From: Microbacterium sufflavum
GTDB taxonomy: Bacteria > Actinomycetota > Actinomycetes > Actinomycetales > Microbacteriaceae
Direction: 5' to 3'
Length of the DNA: 64,000 nt
NCBI RefSeq assembly: GCF_023101165.1
Contig: NZ_CP078076.1
Location: 1,922,001 to 1,986,000, forward strand
The notes beneath the pieces are model-generated. The model was not told the DNA's origin. It did no database searches and saw nothing but the letters and a program-made list of their open reading frames with translations. Both the position numbers and the translations under genes were made by a program. Shown piece by piece: positions 54,194-62,849 of the stretch. The number at the start of each line of letters is the position of its first letter. Within the stretch, counting starts at the first letter, position 1.

Positions 54194-54316
54194 ACGGCGT
54201 GCGCATCCGCGCGACCTCCGGTGCGCTTCTGCGCGCGGCCGTGCCCCGATGTGAACCTTCGTCAGGGGTGCGCGCGGCCCTTCGGTGAGCAGTCGGTGAC
54301 CATCGTGAAAACTCCG

Positions 54317-54345
54317 TTGAGGATGTCCGACCCGCTTCGTATGCT
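54317..54345 (+). promoter_or_regulatory. Housekeeping-type promoter of the nuclease/nucleotidase gene
   Basis: TTGAGG (54317-54322), 17-base spacer, TATGCT (54340-54345). It lies in the 240-base gap after SURF1 and leaves a leader of about 80 bases. The rest of the gap shows no gene. Confidence 0.65.
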
Positions 54346-54433
54346 CGCTCCATGTGCGCACGCTGGGAGTTCCCGATGCGTGCGGTGACAGCGTCCTGAG
54401 CAGGGTCGATACACGATCGAGGAGACAGCACCG

Positions 54434-57400
54434 ATGATGTCCGCTTCAGAGCACGGGGAGTCCATGACCCCCGTCTCGCACCGCAGAACCAGGGGGCGCA
54501 TCGGCGCTCTCGCCGTGACCTGCGTCGCCACCCTGGGCCTCGGCTCGCTGGTCGCGACGCCCGCCGTCGCCGATCCGACCGGGACCGGGGTGGTGATCAA
54601 TGAGGCGTATCTCTCCGGAGGCAGTGCCGGTGCGGCGTACACGAACAAGTTCGTGGAGCTGTACAACCCCACGTCCGAGGCGGTGTCGCTCGACGGCATG
54701 TCCCTGCAGTACCGCTCGGCGACCGGCTCGGCGGCGTTCACCGGGATCGCGCCGCTCACCGGCAGCATCCCCGCCGGCGGCTACTTCCTGGTGCAGGGCA
54801 ACAGCAACGGCACGAACGGCGCCGCGCTGCCCACGCCCGACGCGGTCACCGGCCTCACCCCGAGCGGCACGAACGGCACCATCGCCCTGGTCGAGGGCAC
54901 CACGGCGATCACGCTCGCCCCCGGGTCCACGGCGGGAGCCGACGGCGTCGTCGACCTGCTCGGCTACGGCACCTCCAACACGTTCGAGACGAAGGCGGCC
55001 ACGGCGCCGTCGGGCAACACCGATGTGCGGTCGCTGAACCGCACGAACGGCGCGGACACCGACGACAACAGCGTCGACTTCTCGCTGTCCGCCACCATCA
55101 CCCCGCAGAACTCCGGTGGCACCGACCCCGGCACCGACCCGGGCACCGACCCCGGCACGGAGCCGCAGAAGGCGACCATCGCCGAGGTGCAGGGCACCAC
55201 CGACGTCTCGCCGCTGAACGGCACGCGCGTGCAGGTCGAGGGCGTCGTCACCGCCGACTACCGCACGGGCGGCTACAAGGGCATCGTCATCCAGACCCAG
55301 GGCTCGGGCGGCGCGACCGACGCGACCCCCGGCGCCTCCGACGGCGTCTTCGTCTTCCTGAACGCGCTGGCCCCCACGCTCGCGATCGGCGACCTGGTCT
55401 CGGTCACCGGCACCGTGAGCGAGTACTACGGCCAGACGCAGGTGAACCCGGCCGCCGCGGCGGACGTGACGGTGGTCACGCCGGGCGTCGGCGTGCCCGC
55501 GGTCACTCCGCTGCCCGCCACGGTGCAGGGCGCCGACCGGGAGCAGTACGAGAACATGCTCGTCGCGCCCGAGGGCACCTACCGCCTGGCGTCGAGCCAC
55601 CAGCTGTACAACTACGGCACGCTGTGGCTGAACGCAGGAGATGCCCTGGCCGTGAAGAGCACCGAGACCACGCGTCCCGGTGCCGACGCCGCCGCGATCG
55701 CCGCGGCCAACCGCGCCAACCGCATCCTGCTCGACGACGGCTGGTCGATCCAGGTGACCAACAGCGGCCACCCGGGTCAGCAGCCCTACTTCACGAAGGA
55801 CCAGGTCGTCCGCAACGGCGACACGGTCGACTTCGGTGACAACGGCTACGTGCTGCAGTGGGGCTTCGATGACTGGCGTCTGCAGCCGGTCGTGCCGATC
55901 GACGACTCCTCGCCCGCCGAGCTGAAGGTCGGCTTCGCGGCGACGAACCCGCGTCCGACGGAGGCGCCCGAGGTGGGCGGCGACGTGCAGGTGGCGTCGT
56001 TCAACGTCTACAACTACTTCACGACGCTGAAGAGCGAGAACTCCAACGCGCGGGGCGCCGCGAACGCCGCGCAGTTCGCGATCCAGAAGTCCAAGATCGT
56101 CGCGGCGATCAACGGCCTCGACGCCGAGATCGTCTCGCTCATGGAGATCGAGAACTCGGTCAAGCTCGGCAAGCCGGTCGACACGGCGCTGAAGGATCTG
56201 GTCGCCGGCCTGAACGCCGACGCCGGCAGCGACGTGTGGGGCTACGTGCCCACGCCCGAGGCGCTGAACGATGCGGCGACGACCGACTACATCACCAACG
56301 CGATCATCTACAAGAAGGACGCCGTGAAGCGGGTCGGTGACAGTCTCACGACGACCGACGAGTCGGTGTGGGGCAACGCGCGCGAGCCGATCGCACAGGC
56401 GTTCGACATCGACGGCCGCGTGGTCACCGTGGTCGCGAACCACCTGAAGTCGAAGTCGCCGCCCGAGGGTGCGGGGGCGGAGCCGGCCGACGGCCAGGGC
56501 TTCTTCAACGCCGACCGCGTGGCGCAGGCGAACGCGATCCTCGCCTTCACGGCGGAGCTGGAAGAGACGACCGGCAGCAGCGACATGCTCCTGATCGGCG
56601 ACTTCAACGCCTACGGCAAGGAAGACCCGATCGACGTCTTCGCCTCGCAGGGGTGGAGCGACCTGGTCGCCGACAAGACCGACGGGCAGTACACGTACAC
56701 GTTCGACGGCGAGCTCGGCTCGCTCGACCACGTGATCGCGTCGCCGTCGCTCGTCTCGTCGATCACCGGCGCGGGCGTCTGGGGCATCAACTCGCCGGAG
56801 TGGAGCGACCGCGGCTACGCGTTCGGCGCCACCGAGGAGGGCACCCCGTACCGCTCCAGCGACCACGACCCGATCATCGTCGGCGTCTCCGCGGAGATCC
56901 CGCCGGTGAGCATCGACGTGGTCACGGTGAACGACTTCCACGGCCGCATCGAGGCCGACGGGGCCGCGGCCGGTGCCGCGGTGCTCGCCGGTGCGGTGCA
57001 GCAGTTCCGTGACGCGAACCCGAACCTGATCTTCGCGGGAGCCGGCGACCTGATCGGCGCGTCGACGTTCACCTCCTTCATCAACGACGACAACCCCACG
57101 ATCGACGCGCTCAACGCGGCGGGCCTCGATGTGAGCGCCGCGGGCAACCACGAGTTCGACCAGGGCTGGGAGGACCTGCGCGATCGCGTGCAGGACCGTG
57201 CGGACTGGGAGTACATCTCGTCGAACGTGTTCGTCACCGAGACCGGTGAGCCCGCGCTCGCCCCGGCCTGGGTGAAGGAGGTCGACGGCGTGCGCGTCGG
57301 GTTCGTCGGCGCCGTCACGGAAGACCTCGACTCGCTGGTGTCCCCGGAGGGCATCGCCGATCTCGAGGTGCGCAGCATCGTCGACTCCGTCAACGCGGTG

Positions 57401-59065
57401 GCCGACGACCTGCGCGACGGTGACGCGTCCAACGGCGAGGCGGATGTCGTGATCCTGCTCGTGCACGAGGGGGCCGAGAGCACCGCGCTGTCGGCCATCA
57501 CGGAGGACTCCCCGCTGGGTGAGATCGTCTACGGGGTGGACGACGACGTGGACGCGATCGTGTCGGCGCACACGCACCTCGCGTACAACCACGTGATCGA
57601 CGGTCGCCCCGTGGTCTCCGCCGGGCAGTACGGCGAGAACCTCGGGCTGATGAACCTGCAGGTCGACCCGACCACGAAGGAGCTGCTCTCGATCACCAAC
57701 GAGATCAAGCCGCTCACGGCCGCCGGCAAGCCGCTGTACCCGGCGGTGCCGGAGGTGCAGGCGATCGTCGACGCCGCCAAGGCCGAGGCCGACGTGCTGG
57801 GCGCCGTGAAGGTGGGCGACATCACTGCCGACTTCAACCGGGCGCGGCAGACGAACGGCTCGGAGAACCGCGGCGGCGAGTCCACGATCGGCAACTTCGT
57901 GGCCGACGTGCAGCAGTGGTCCACGGGCGCCGACCTGGCGCTCATGAACCCGGGAGGCATCCGCGCGAACCTCACGTACGCGTCGTCGTCCGCGAGCGAT
58001 CCGAACGGCAACGTCACCTACCGCGAGGCGGCCACGGTCCAGCCCTTCGCCAACACGCTGGTCACCCTGACCCTCACCGGCACGCAGCTCAAGGGCGTGC
58101 TCGAGGAGCAGTGGCAGCCGGCGGGGTCGGCACGTCCGTTCCTCAAGCTCGGCGTCTCGAAGGGTCTCGTCTACACGTACGACCCGACCGCGGCGCAGGG
58201 CTCGCGCATCACGTCGATCACGCTGAACGGCGCCCCGGTCGACCCGGACGCGCAGTACACGGTGGCGGCGAACTCGTTCCTCGCGGCGGGTGGCGACAAC
58301 TTCGCCACCTTCAAGGAGGGCGCGGGCAAGCGCGACACCGGCAAGATCGACCTGCAGTCGATGGTGGACTGGTTCGACGCGAACAAGACCGCGACGCCCG
58401 ATCTCGCCCAGCGCGCGGTCGGCGTGACCCTCAGCCCGGCCGATGCCGACGGGTACAGCGCCGGCGACCAGGTGACGGTGTCGCTCTCGTCGCTCGCGTT
58501 CAGCGGGGGAGAGGCCGCACCGGGCGAGGTGACGCTGTCGCTCGGCGACACGGCGCTCGCCTCGGGCACGGTCGACCCGGCCGTGGTCGACACCACGGAC
58601 GAGGGCGGCCGTGCGGCGCTCACGTTCGCGGTGCCGTCCGGGGTGTTCGGCGACCAGGTGCTGACGGTGAACGTCCCCGCGACGGGCACGACGGTGCAGG
58701 TGCCCCTCACGATCGCCGGCCAGGAGGAGTTCGCCGGCACGATCGAGCTCGGCTCCTCCAAGGTGGCCGCGGGCAAGAAGCTCACGGTCACGGGCGAGGG
58801 GTATGTGCCGGGCGAGACGGTGACGATCGCGCTGCAGCCCAAGAAGGGCGCGGCGGTGCAGGTCGGCACGGTGCAGGTCGGTGCGGACGGGACGTTCACC
58901 ACGCAGGTGACCGTGCCGAAGAGCGCACAGCCGGGCAAGTACACGGTCTCGGCGGCTCAGGCCGACGGTGACGCGGCGACCGCGACCGTCACGGTGAACC
59001 GTGCGGGCGGCATCGTCGGCGCGATCATCGACTGGCTGTGGGACCTCATCTCCGGCTGGTTCTGA
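54434..59065 (+). CDS. Secreted ExeM/NucH-type nuclease fused to 5'-nucleotidase
   Basis: A 1543-residue exported enzyme. Order of modules: signal peptide (about 1-47, ends TPAVA); lamin-tail domain (about 48-190); GTDP repeat linker (228-244); OB-fold domain (about 246-350); and an endonuclease/exonuclease/phosphatase nuclease (about 517-810). The nuclease shows VASFNVYNYF, MEIEN, LIGDFNAYGK and RSSDHDPI. A metallophosphatase (about 825-1120; VNDFHGRIEADG, AGNHEFDQGW) and a 5'-nucleotidase C-domain (MNPGGIRANLTY) follow. The last parts are Ig-like repeats and a hydrophobic end (IIDWLWDLISGWF). It could take extracellular DNA to nucleosides plus phosphate in one polypeptide. ATG with GGAGA. 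Confidence 0.93.
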   Translation: MMSASEHGESMTPVSHRRTRGRIGALAVTCVATLGLGSLVATPAVADPTGTGVVINEAYLSGGSAGAAYTNKFVELYNPTSEAVSLDGMSLQYRSATGSAAFTGIAPLTGSIPAGGYFLVQGNSNGTNGAALPTPDAVTGLTPSGTNGTIALVEGTTAITLAPGSTAGADGVVDLLGYGTSNTFETKAATAPSGNTDVRSLNRTNGADTDDNSVDFSLSATITPQNSGGTDPGTDPGTDPGTEPQKATIAEVQGTTDVSPLNGTRVQVEGVVTADYRTGGYKGIVIQTQGSGGATDATPGASDGVFVFLNALAPTLAIGDLVSVTGTVSEYYGQTQVNPAAAADVTVVTPGVGVPAVTPLPATVQGADREQYENMLVAPEGTYRLASSHQLYNYGTLWLNAGDALAVKSTETTRPGADAAAIAAANRANRILLDDGWSIQVTNSGHPGQQPYFTKDQVVRNGDTVDFGDNGYVLQWGFDDWRLQPVVPIDDSSPAELKVGFAATNPRPTEAPEVGGDVQVASFNVYNYFTTLKSENSNARGAANAAQFAIQKSKIVAAINGLDAEIVSLMEIENSVKLGKPVDTALKDLVAGLNADAGSDVWGYVPTPEALNDAATTDYITNAIIYKKDAVKRVGDSLTTTDESVWGNAREPIAQAFDIDGRVVTVVANHLKSKSPPEGAGAEPADGQGFFNADRVAQANAILAFTAELEETTGSSDMLLIGDFNAYGKEDPIDVFASQGWSDLVADKTDGQYTYTFDGELGSLDHVIASPSLVSSITGAGVWGINSPEWSDRGYAFGATEEGTPYRSSDHDPIIVGVSAEIPPVSIDVVTVNDFHGRIEADGAAAGAAVLAGAVQQFRDANPNLIFAGAGDLIGASTFTSFINDDNPTIDALNAAGLDVSAAGNHEFDQGWEDLRDRVQDRADWEYISSNVFVTETGEPALAPAWVKEVDGVRVGFVGAVTEDLDSLVSPEGIADLEVRSIVDSVNAVADDLRDGDASNGEADVVILLVHEGAESTALSAITEDSPLGEIVYGVDDDVDAIVSAHTHLAYNHVIDGRPVVSAGQYGENLGLMNLQVDPTTKELLSITNEIKPLTAAGKPLYPAVPEVQAIVDAAKAEADVLGAVKVGDITADFNRARQTNGSENRGGESTIGNFVADVQQWSTGADLALMNPGGIRANLTYASSSASDPNGNVTYREAATVQPFANTLVTLTLTGTQLKGVLEEQWQPAGSARPFLKLGVSKGLVYTYDPTAAQGSRITSITLNGAPVDPDAQYTVAANSFLAAGGDNFATFKEGAGKRDTGKIDLQSMVDWFDANKTATPDLAQRAVGVTLSPADADGYSAGDQVTVSLSSLAFSGGEAAPGEVTLSLGDTALASGTVDPAVVDTTDEGGRAALTFAVPSGVFGDQVLTVNVPATGTTVQVPLTIAGQEEFAGTIELGSSKVAAGKKLTVTGEGYVPGETVTIALQPKKGAAVQVGTVQVGADGTFTTQVTVPKSAQPGKYTVSAAQADGDAATATVTVNRAGGIVGAIIDWLWDLISGWF

Positions 59066-59103
59066 GCCAGGAGCGGATGACACGGGCGGATTCTTCGTCT
59101 GCG

Positions 59104-59143
59104 CACGCAAAGGGCCGTGGCGATCGCCACGGCCCTTTGCGTG
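59104..59143 (+). terminator. Terminator after the nuclease/nucleotidase gene
   Basis: A perfect 40-base palindrome (arms 59104-59123 and 59124-59143), followed by TTGAGTTT. It is a strong terminator and the left border of a lower-GC segment. Confidence 0.85.
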
Positions 59144-59613
59144 TTGAGTTTCCGGCGATGAGGTGATTCTCGCGAGCGAACCTCTTCTAAGTGCTTTCGT
59201 TTCGCTGAGGCGTGGCCGGGAGCGGAGCAGATTGGTCAACGACCCGTTGACCAACTGTCGCGGGGTCAGGTGACCGACCTCATGACCACGCTCGACGATC
59301 AGGACCTCCGCGACTGGTATGCCGGAAAATCTGCCTTTCACGGTTAGAGCCGAGCGGGAGGCCGCGGCGCCGAGCAACTTCGCCGCAGCCCTCGACCGCG
59401 CGGATTCGGATCAGGCGCAGGCAGATCGGATGGGTCGGGCCGATCATCGGGACACACGACAGCGCAAGGTCGGGTTGCTGAAGACAAGGTGGTTGGAACT
59501 GAGGAATCGTGGCCTGTGAGCAGATTTCGGAGGCGCCTAGTGGCGGCTTGGCACGATATGCGGAAGCGCGAAGCAACCGGGGTAGGGGCGGAAGATCCTC
59601 TAGGATTCAGGGC
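59144..59613. other. 470-base gene-poor segment at the start of a decayed island
   Basis: No convincing gene. Short open stretches exist but lack ribosome sites and family signatures. GC content and codon usage drop here compared with both flanks, which suggests remnants of acquired DNA. It contains the palindrome at 59232-59254. Confidence 0.5.
59232..59254. repeat. Perfect 10-base inverted repeat, possible operator
   Basis: TTGGTCAACG (59232-59241) and CGTTGACCAA (59245-59254) with a three-base centre. AT content and symmetry fit a dimeric repressor site more than a terminator; the regulator is unknown. Confidence 0.5.
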
Positions 59614-60603
59614 ATGGAGAACGAGGTCGATCATCATGCGGATGATGCTGAGAAGAGCCTGGCGTTCTCCGTTGACACGCATCTTCTCCGGGAGCTCGGT
59701 TCTTTGCTGGTTGGTCGTGACAGCACTGCCGTCGTGGAGTTGGTGAAGAACGCATACGATGCGGATGCCACGCGGGTTGTGCTGCATGGGGAGGCTCTGA
59801 CACAGCACGGGACGATCATCGTGTCCGATGACGGTCATGGTATGACCCTGGCGGACTTCACCGACAAGTTCCTGCGGATCGCTGGTCGCAGCAAGGAGGG
59901 GGGCCAACGGCGCAGCCCGATGTTGCGGCGGCGCTACACCGGCGCGAAGGGCATCGGGCGGCTTTCAGCGCACAAGCTCGGTGAGGCGATGGCTCTGGAA
60001 TCGATGCCTGCTCTCGATGTGTACGACAGAGGAGAGGCGGAGACAGGATTCACGGCACGGATTAATTGGCGCGCGATCGAAGAGAGTACCGCCAGCATCG
60101 AGCAGACCCGTGAGATCTCTGTACAACCACACGAGCGCCAAGCAGGGGCGGGCGATCAGCACGGGACGACGTTGACGATCCATTCGCTGTTCAGCCCGTG
60201 GCAAGGTGCCCAGCTGACGTCCTTCCTCGCCGAGGTGAGATCTACGAGGCCCGACCCGGTGACTATCGACGAGCCACCTGTCACTGTCTTCCCGGGGGAG
60301 AGCCTCCTCGGACGGCTGACGGTCGCGGACTCCTCAGCTGAGGATCCGGGCTTTCGCATCGAGTTGTCTGGTGATTTCGCGGGCACGGAGTCCCAGTGGC
60401 CGAACTTGTTGGCCTTGAACGGGACGCTCCTGATGGGGCCAGCCCATTGTCGGGATCCTCCTTGTCGCGGGCACCGACGACACAGTCGTCCGATACGCGC
60501 TGGCGTCGACGAGCCAGCCGGTGGCGGTCAGCCGATACGAGCTGACGGAAGACGCGCAGAAGGCGCTCCCCGACGAGGAGGCGATCACACGTGCGTTCGC
60601 TGA
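59614..60603 (+). pseudogene. Truncated GHKL-family ATP-binding protein
   Basis: From ATG 59614 the frame encodes about 274 residues of a GHKL ATPase: FSVDTHLLRELGSLLVGRDS, N-box VVELVKNAYDADATRVVLHG, IVSDDGHGMTLADFTDKFLR and KGIGRLSAHKLGE, so the nucleotide site is complete. Near base 60436 the similarity stops and the frame runs on as Arg/Pro-rich read-through to a stop at 60603. The expected transducer and C-terminal domains are missing. Proteins with this head are often found in phage-defence and restriction loci. TAGGAT seven bases before the ATG may give a leaderless transcript. Confidence 0.72.
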
Positions 60604-60634
60604 TGAACTCAGCCGTGAGGGGAGGACTCGTTAG
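60437..60634 (+). pseudogene. C-terminal remnant of a DUF1016 (YhcG-type) nuclease
   Basis: In another frame from the GHKL remnant, 65 codons without a start encode GQPIVGILLVAGTDDTVVRY, then ALASTSQPVAVSRYELTEDA and QKALPDEEAITRAFADELSR. This matches the end of PDDEXK DUF1016 proteins (PxIGxxL ... YAL ... QPxxVSxYxL ... LP). An in-frame TGA at 60431-60433 and the lost 5' part show it is a fragment, joined to the GHKL gene by a deletion. Confidence 0.6.
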
Positions 60635-60693
60635 CGCGTGAGCTGATCCCGACGATGCTTCGGCGGCCGGATTCGACACAGGGCGACCCCGAC

Positions 60694-60708
60694 TAGACTG
60701 GACCCATG
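60694..60708 (+). promoter_or_regulatory. Leaderless-type promoter of DUF3817-guaA
   Basis: TAGACT (60694-60699) exactly six bases before ATG 60706. Confidence 0.55.
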
Positions 60709-61218
60709 CCCGAACCGAAAGTCGCCAGCTTTCCGGCGATCCGCGGTGCGCTGAAGTTCTACCAGATCGCGTCGATCATCACGGGAGTCATGTTGCTCCT
60801 GCTGTTGACCGAGATGGTGCTCAAGTACACGCCGATCCACCTCGAGCTCTTCGCGGGAGGCTCCGGCGGACCGCTCTGGTTCGCGGGCGTGATCGCGGGC
60901 CCCGACTGCCAGTGGTGGTCGCTGTTCGCCCCGATGACGAACTCCTGCGAGATGACGTCGCTGGGCGACGGCTTCAACCTGTCGCTGTTCATCCTGGTGG
61001 CCCACGGCTGGTTCTACGTGGTCTACCTGTTCGCATGCTTCCGCATGTGGAGCCTGATGCGCTGGCCGTTCCCGCGGTTCATCCTGCTCGCCCTCGGCGG
61101 TGTCGTGCCGCTGCTGTCGTTCTTCATGGAGGCCATCGTCGCCCGTGAAGTGAAGTCCTATCTCGCCACCCGGGAGGCCGAGGAGGCCTCCGCGACCGCC
61201 CCGGAAGGTGTCCGTTGA
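60706..61218 (+). CDS. DUF3817 family membrane protein
   Basis: A 170-residue integral membrane protein with three or four helices. [20 protein letters not shown] and [20 protein letters not shown] are the DUF3817 signatures. It also has an extra loop with two cysteines ([20 protein letters not shown]). In actinobacteria this family is regularly found before guaA; function unknown. The stop overlaps the guaA start by four bases (TTGA). Confidence 0.88.
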   Translation: MPEPKVASFPAIRGALKFYQIASIITGVMLLLLLTEMVLKYTPIHLELFAGGSGGPLWFAGVIAGPDCQWWSLFAPMTNSCEMTSLGDGFNLSLFILVAHGWFYVVYLFACFRMWSLMRWPFPRFILLALGGVVPLLSFFMEAIVAREVKSYLATREAEEASATAPEGVR

Positions 61219-62801
61219 CCGAACAGTCCGAGACCCAGCAGCGCCCCGCGCTCGTCGTCGACTTCGGCGCGCAGTACGCGCAGCTGATCGCCCGTCGTGT
61301 GCGGGAGGCCGGCGTCTACAGCGAGATCGTGCCGCACACGGCCACGGCCGCGGAGATCGCCGCCAAGAACCCCGTGGCGATCATCCTGTCCGGCGGCCCG
61401 TCGTCGGTGTACGAGGAGGGGGCGCCGAAGCTCGACCCCGCCGTGTTCGACCTCGACGTGCCCACGCTGGGCATCTGCTACGGCTTCCAGTACATGGCGC
61501 AGACCCTCGGCGGCGAGGTCGCGAACACCGGGCTGCGCGAGTACGGCGCCACCGATGCCGTGATCTCCGGCGACGGCGGCGTCCTGCTGGGCGGGCAGCC
61601 CGCGGAGCAGAACGTGTGGATGAGTCACGGCGACCAGGTCGCGAAGGCGCCGGAGGGTTTCGAGGTCCTCGCCACGACCGAGGCGACCAAGGTCGCGGCG
61701 TTCGCGAACGAGGAGCGCCGCTTCTACGGCGTGCAGTGGCACCCCGAGGTCAAGCACTCCGACCACGGCCAGCGCGTGCTGGAGAACTTCCTCCACAAGG
61801 GCGCGGGCCTCGCGTCCGACTGGAACCCCGACAACGTGATCGCCGAGCAGGTCGAGCGCATCCGCGAGCAGGTCGGCGACGCCCGCGTCATCTCGGCGCT
61901 GTCCGGCGGTGTCGACTCCGCGGTCTCGACCGCCCTCGTCCACAAGGCCATCGGCGACCAGCTCACGGCGGTGTTCGTCGACCACGGGCTGCTCCGCAAG
62001 GGCGAGCGCGAGCAGGTCGAGAAGGACTACGTCGAGTCGACCGGCGTGCGGCTCATCACGGTCGACGCGGCCGAGACCTTCCTCGGACACCTGAAGGGTG
62101 TGACCGACCCGGAGGAGAAGCGCAAGATCATCGGCCGCGAGTTCATCCGCGCGTTCGAGAAGGTGCAGCTCGACCTGGTCGAGGAGGCCAAGGCCGACGG
62201 CGGCGCCCCGGTGAAGTTCCTCGTGCAGGGCACGCTCTACCCCGACGTGGTGGAGTCCGGCGGAGGCGCGGGCACCGCGAACATCAAGTCGCATCACAAC
62301 GTGGGTGGTCTGCCCGACGACCTCGACTTCGAGCTGATCGAGCCGCTGCGGGCCCTGTTCAAAGACGAGGTGCGTGCGATCGGCCGTGAGCTGGGCATCC
62401 CCGAGGCGATCGTCGGACGGCAGCCGTTTCCGGGGCCCGGCCTCGGCATCCGGATCATCGGTGAGGTCACCGCTGACCGTCTCGAGATTCTGCGTGAGGC
62501 CGACGCCATCGCCCGCGAAGAGCTGACGAAGGCGGGTCTCGACCAGGAGATCTGGCAGTGCCCCGTGGTGCTGCTGGCCGACGTGCGCTCGGTGGGCGTG
62601 CAGGGCGACGGCCGCACGTACGGCCACCCGATCGTGCTGCGTCCGGTGTCGAGCGAAGACGCCATGACCGCCGACTGGACGCGCCTGCCGTACGACGTGC
62701 TGTCGAAGATCTCGAACCGCATCACGAACGGGGTGCGCGACGTGAACCGGGTCGTGCTCGATGTCACGTCGAAGCCCCCGGGGACGATCGAGTGGGAGTG
62801 A
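61215..62801 (+). CDS. guaA: GMP synthase (glutamine-hydrolysing) GuaA
   Basis: GuaA (528 residues) aminates XMP to GMP with glutamine. Class I amidotransferase domain ([15 protein letters not shown] with the catalytic cysteine; [10 protein letters not shown] with the catalytic His-Glu), ATP pyrophosphatase P-loop SGGVDSAVS, and dimerisation end [16 protein letters not shown] start overlapping the DUF3817 stop. Completes the GMP branch with guaB in the same window. Confidence 0.98.
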   Translation: MTEQSETQQRPALVVDFGAQYAQLIARRVREAGVYSEIVPHTATAAEIAAKNPVAIILSGGPSSVYEEGAPKLDPAVFDLDVPTLGICYGFQYMAQTLGGEVANTGLREYGATDAVISGDGGVLLGGQPAEQNVWMSHGDQVAKAPEGFEVLATTEATKVAAFANEERRFYGVQWHPEVKHSDHGQRVLENFLHKGAGLASDWNPDNVIAEQVERIREQVGDARVISALSGGVDSAVSTALVHKAIGDQLTAVFVDHGLLRKGEREQVEKDYVESTGVRLITVDAAETFLGHLKGVTDPEEKRKIIGREFIRAFEKVQLDLVEEAKADGGAPVKFLVQGTLYPDVVESGGGAGTANIKSHHNVGGLPDDLDFELIEPLRALFKDEVRAIGRELGIPEAIVGRQPFPGPGLGIRIIGEVTADRLEILREADAIAREELTKAGLDQEIWQCPVVLLADVRSVGVQGDGRTYGHPIVLRPVSSEDAMTADWTRLPYDVLSKISNRITNGVRDVNRVVLDVTSKPPGTIEWE

Positions 62802-62849
62802 CGGGGGCCGAGTGATCGGCTCCCGCGTCCGCCGAGGAGGTGCGAGACA

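Noticed and set aside
54241..54315. Possible PHO box upstream of the nuclease/nucleotidase
   Set aside because: GTTCACATCGG on the minus strand resembles one unit, but the second direct repeat needed for PhoP binding is too poor.
59162..59346. Open stretch ending in a TAG, containing GTG and ATG codons
   Set aside because: No ribosome site at either codon, no recognisable domain, and located in the decayed segment; treated as remnant.
54446..59377. A very long open frame (over 1600 codons) antisense to the nuclease/nucleotidase gene
   Set aside because: It arises from high third-position GC of the real gene; the product is Arg/Val/Asp-rich without any domain and has no ribosome site.
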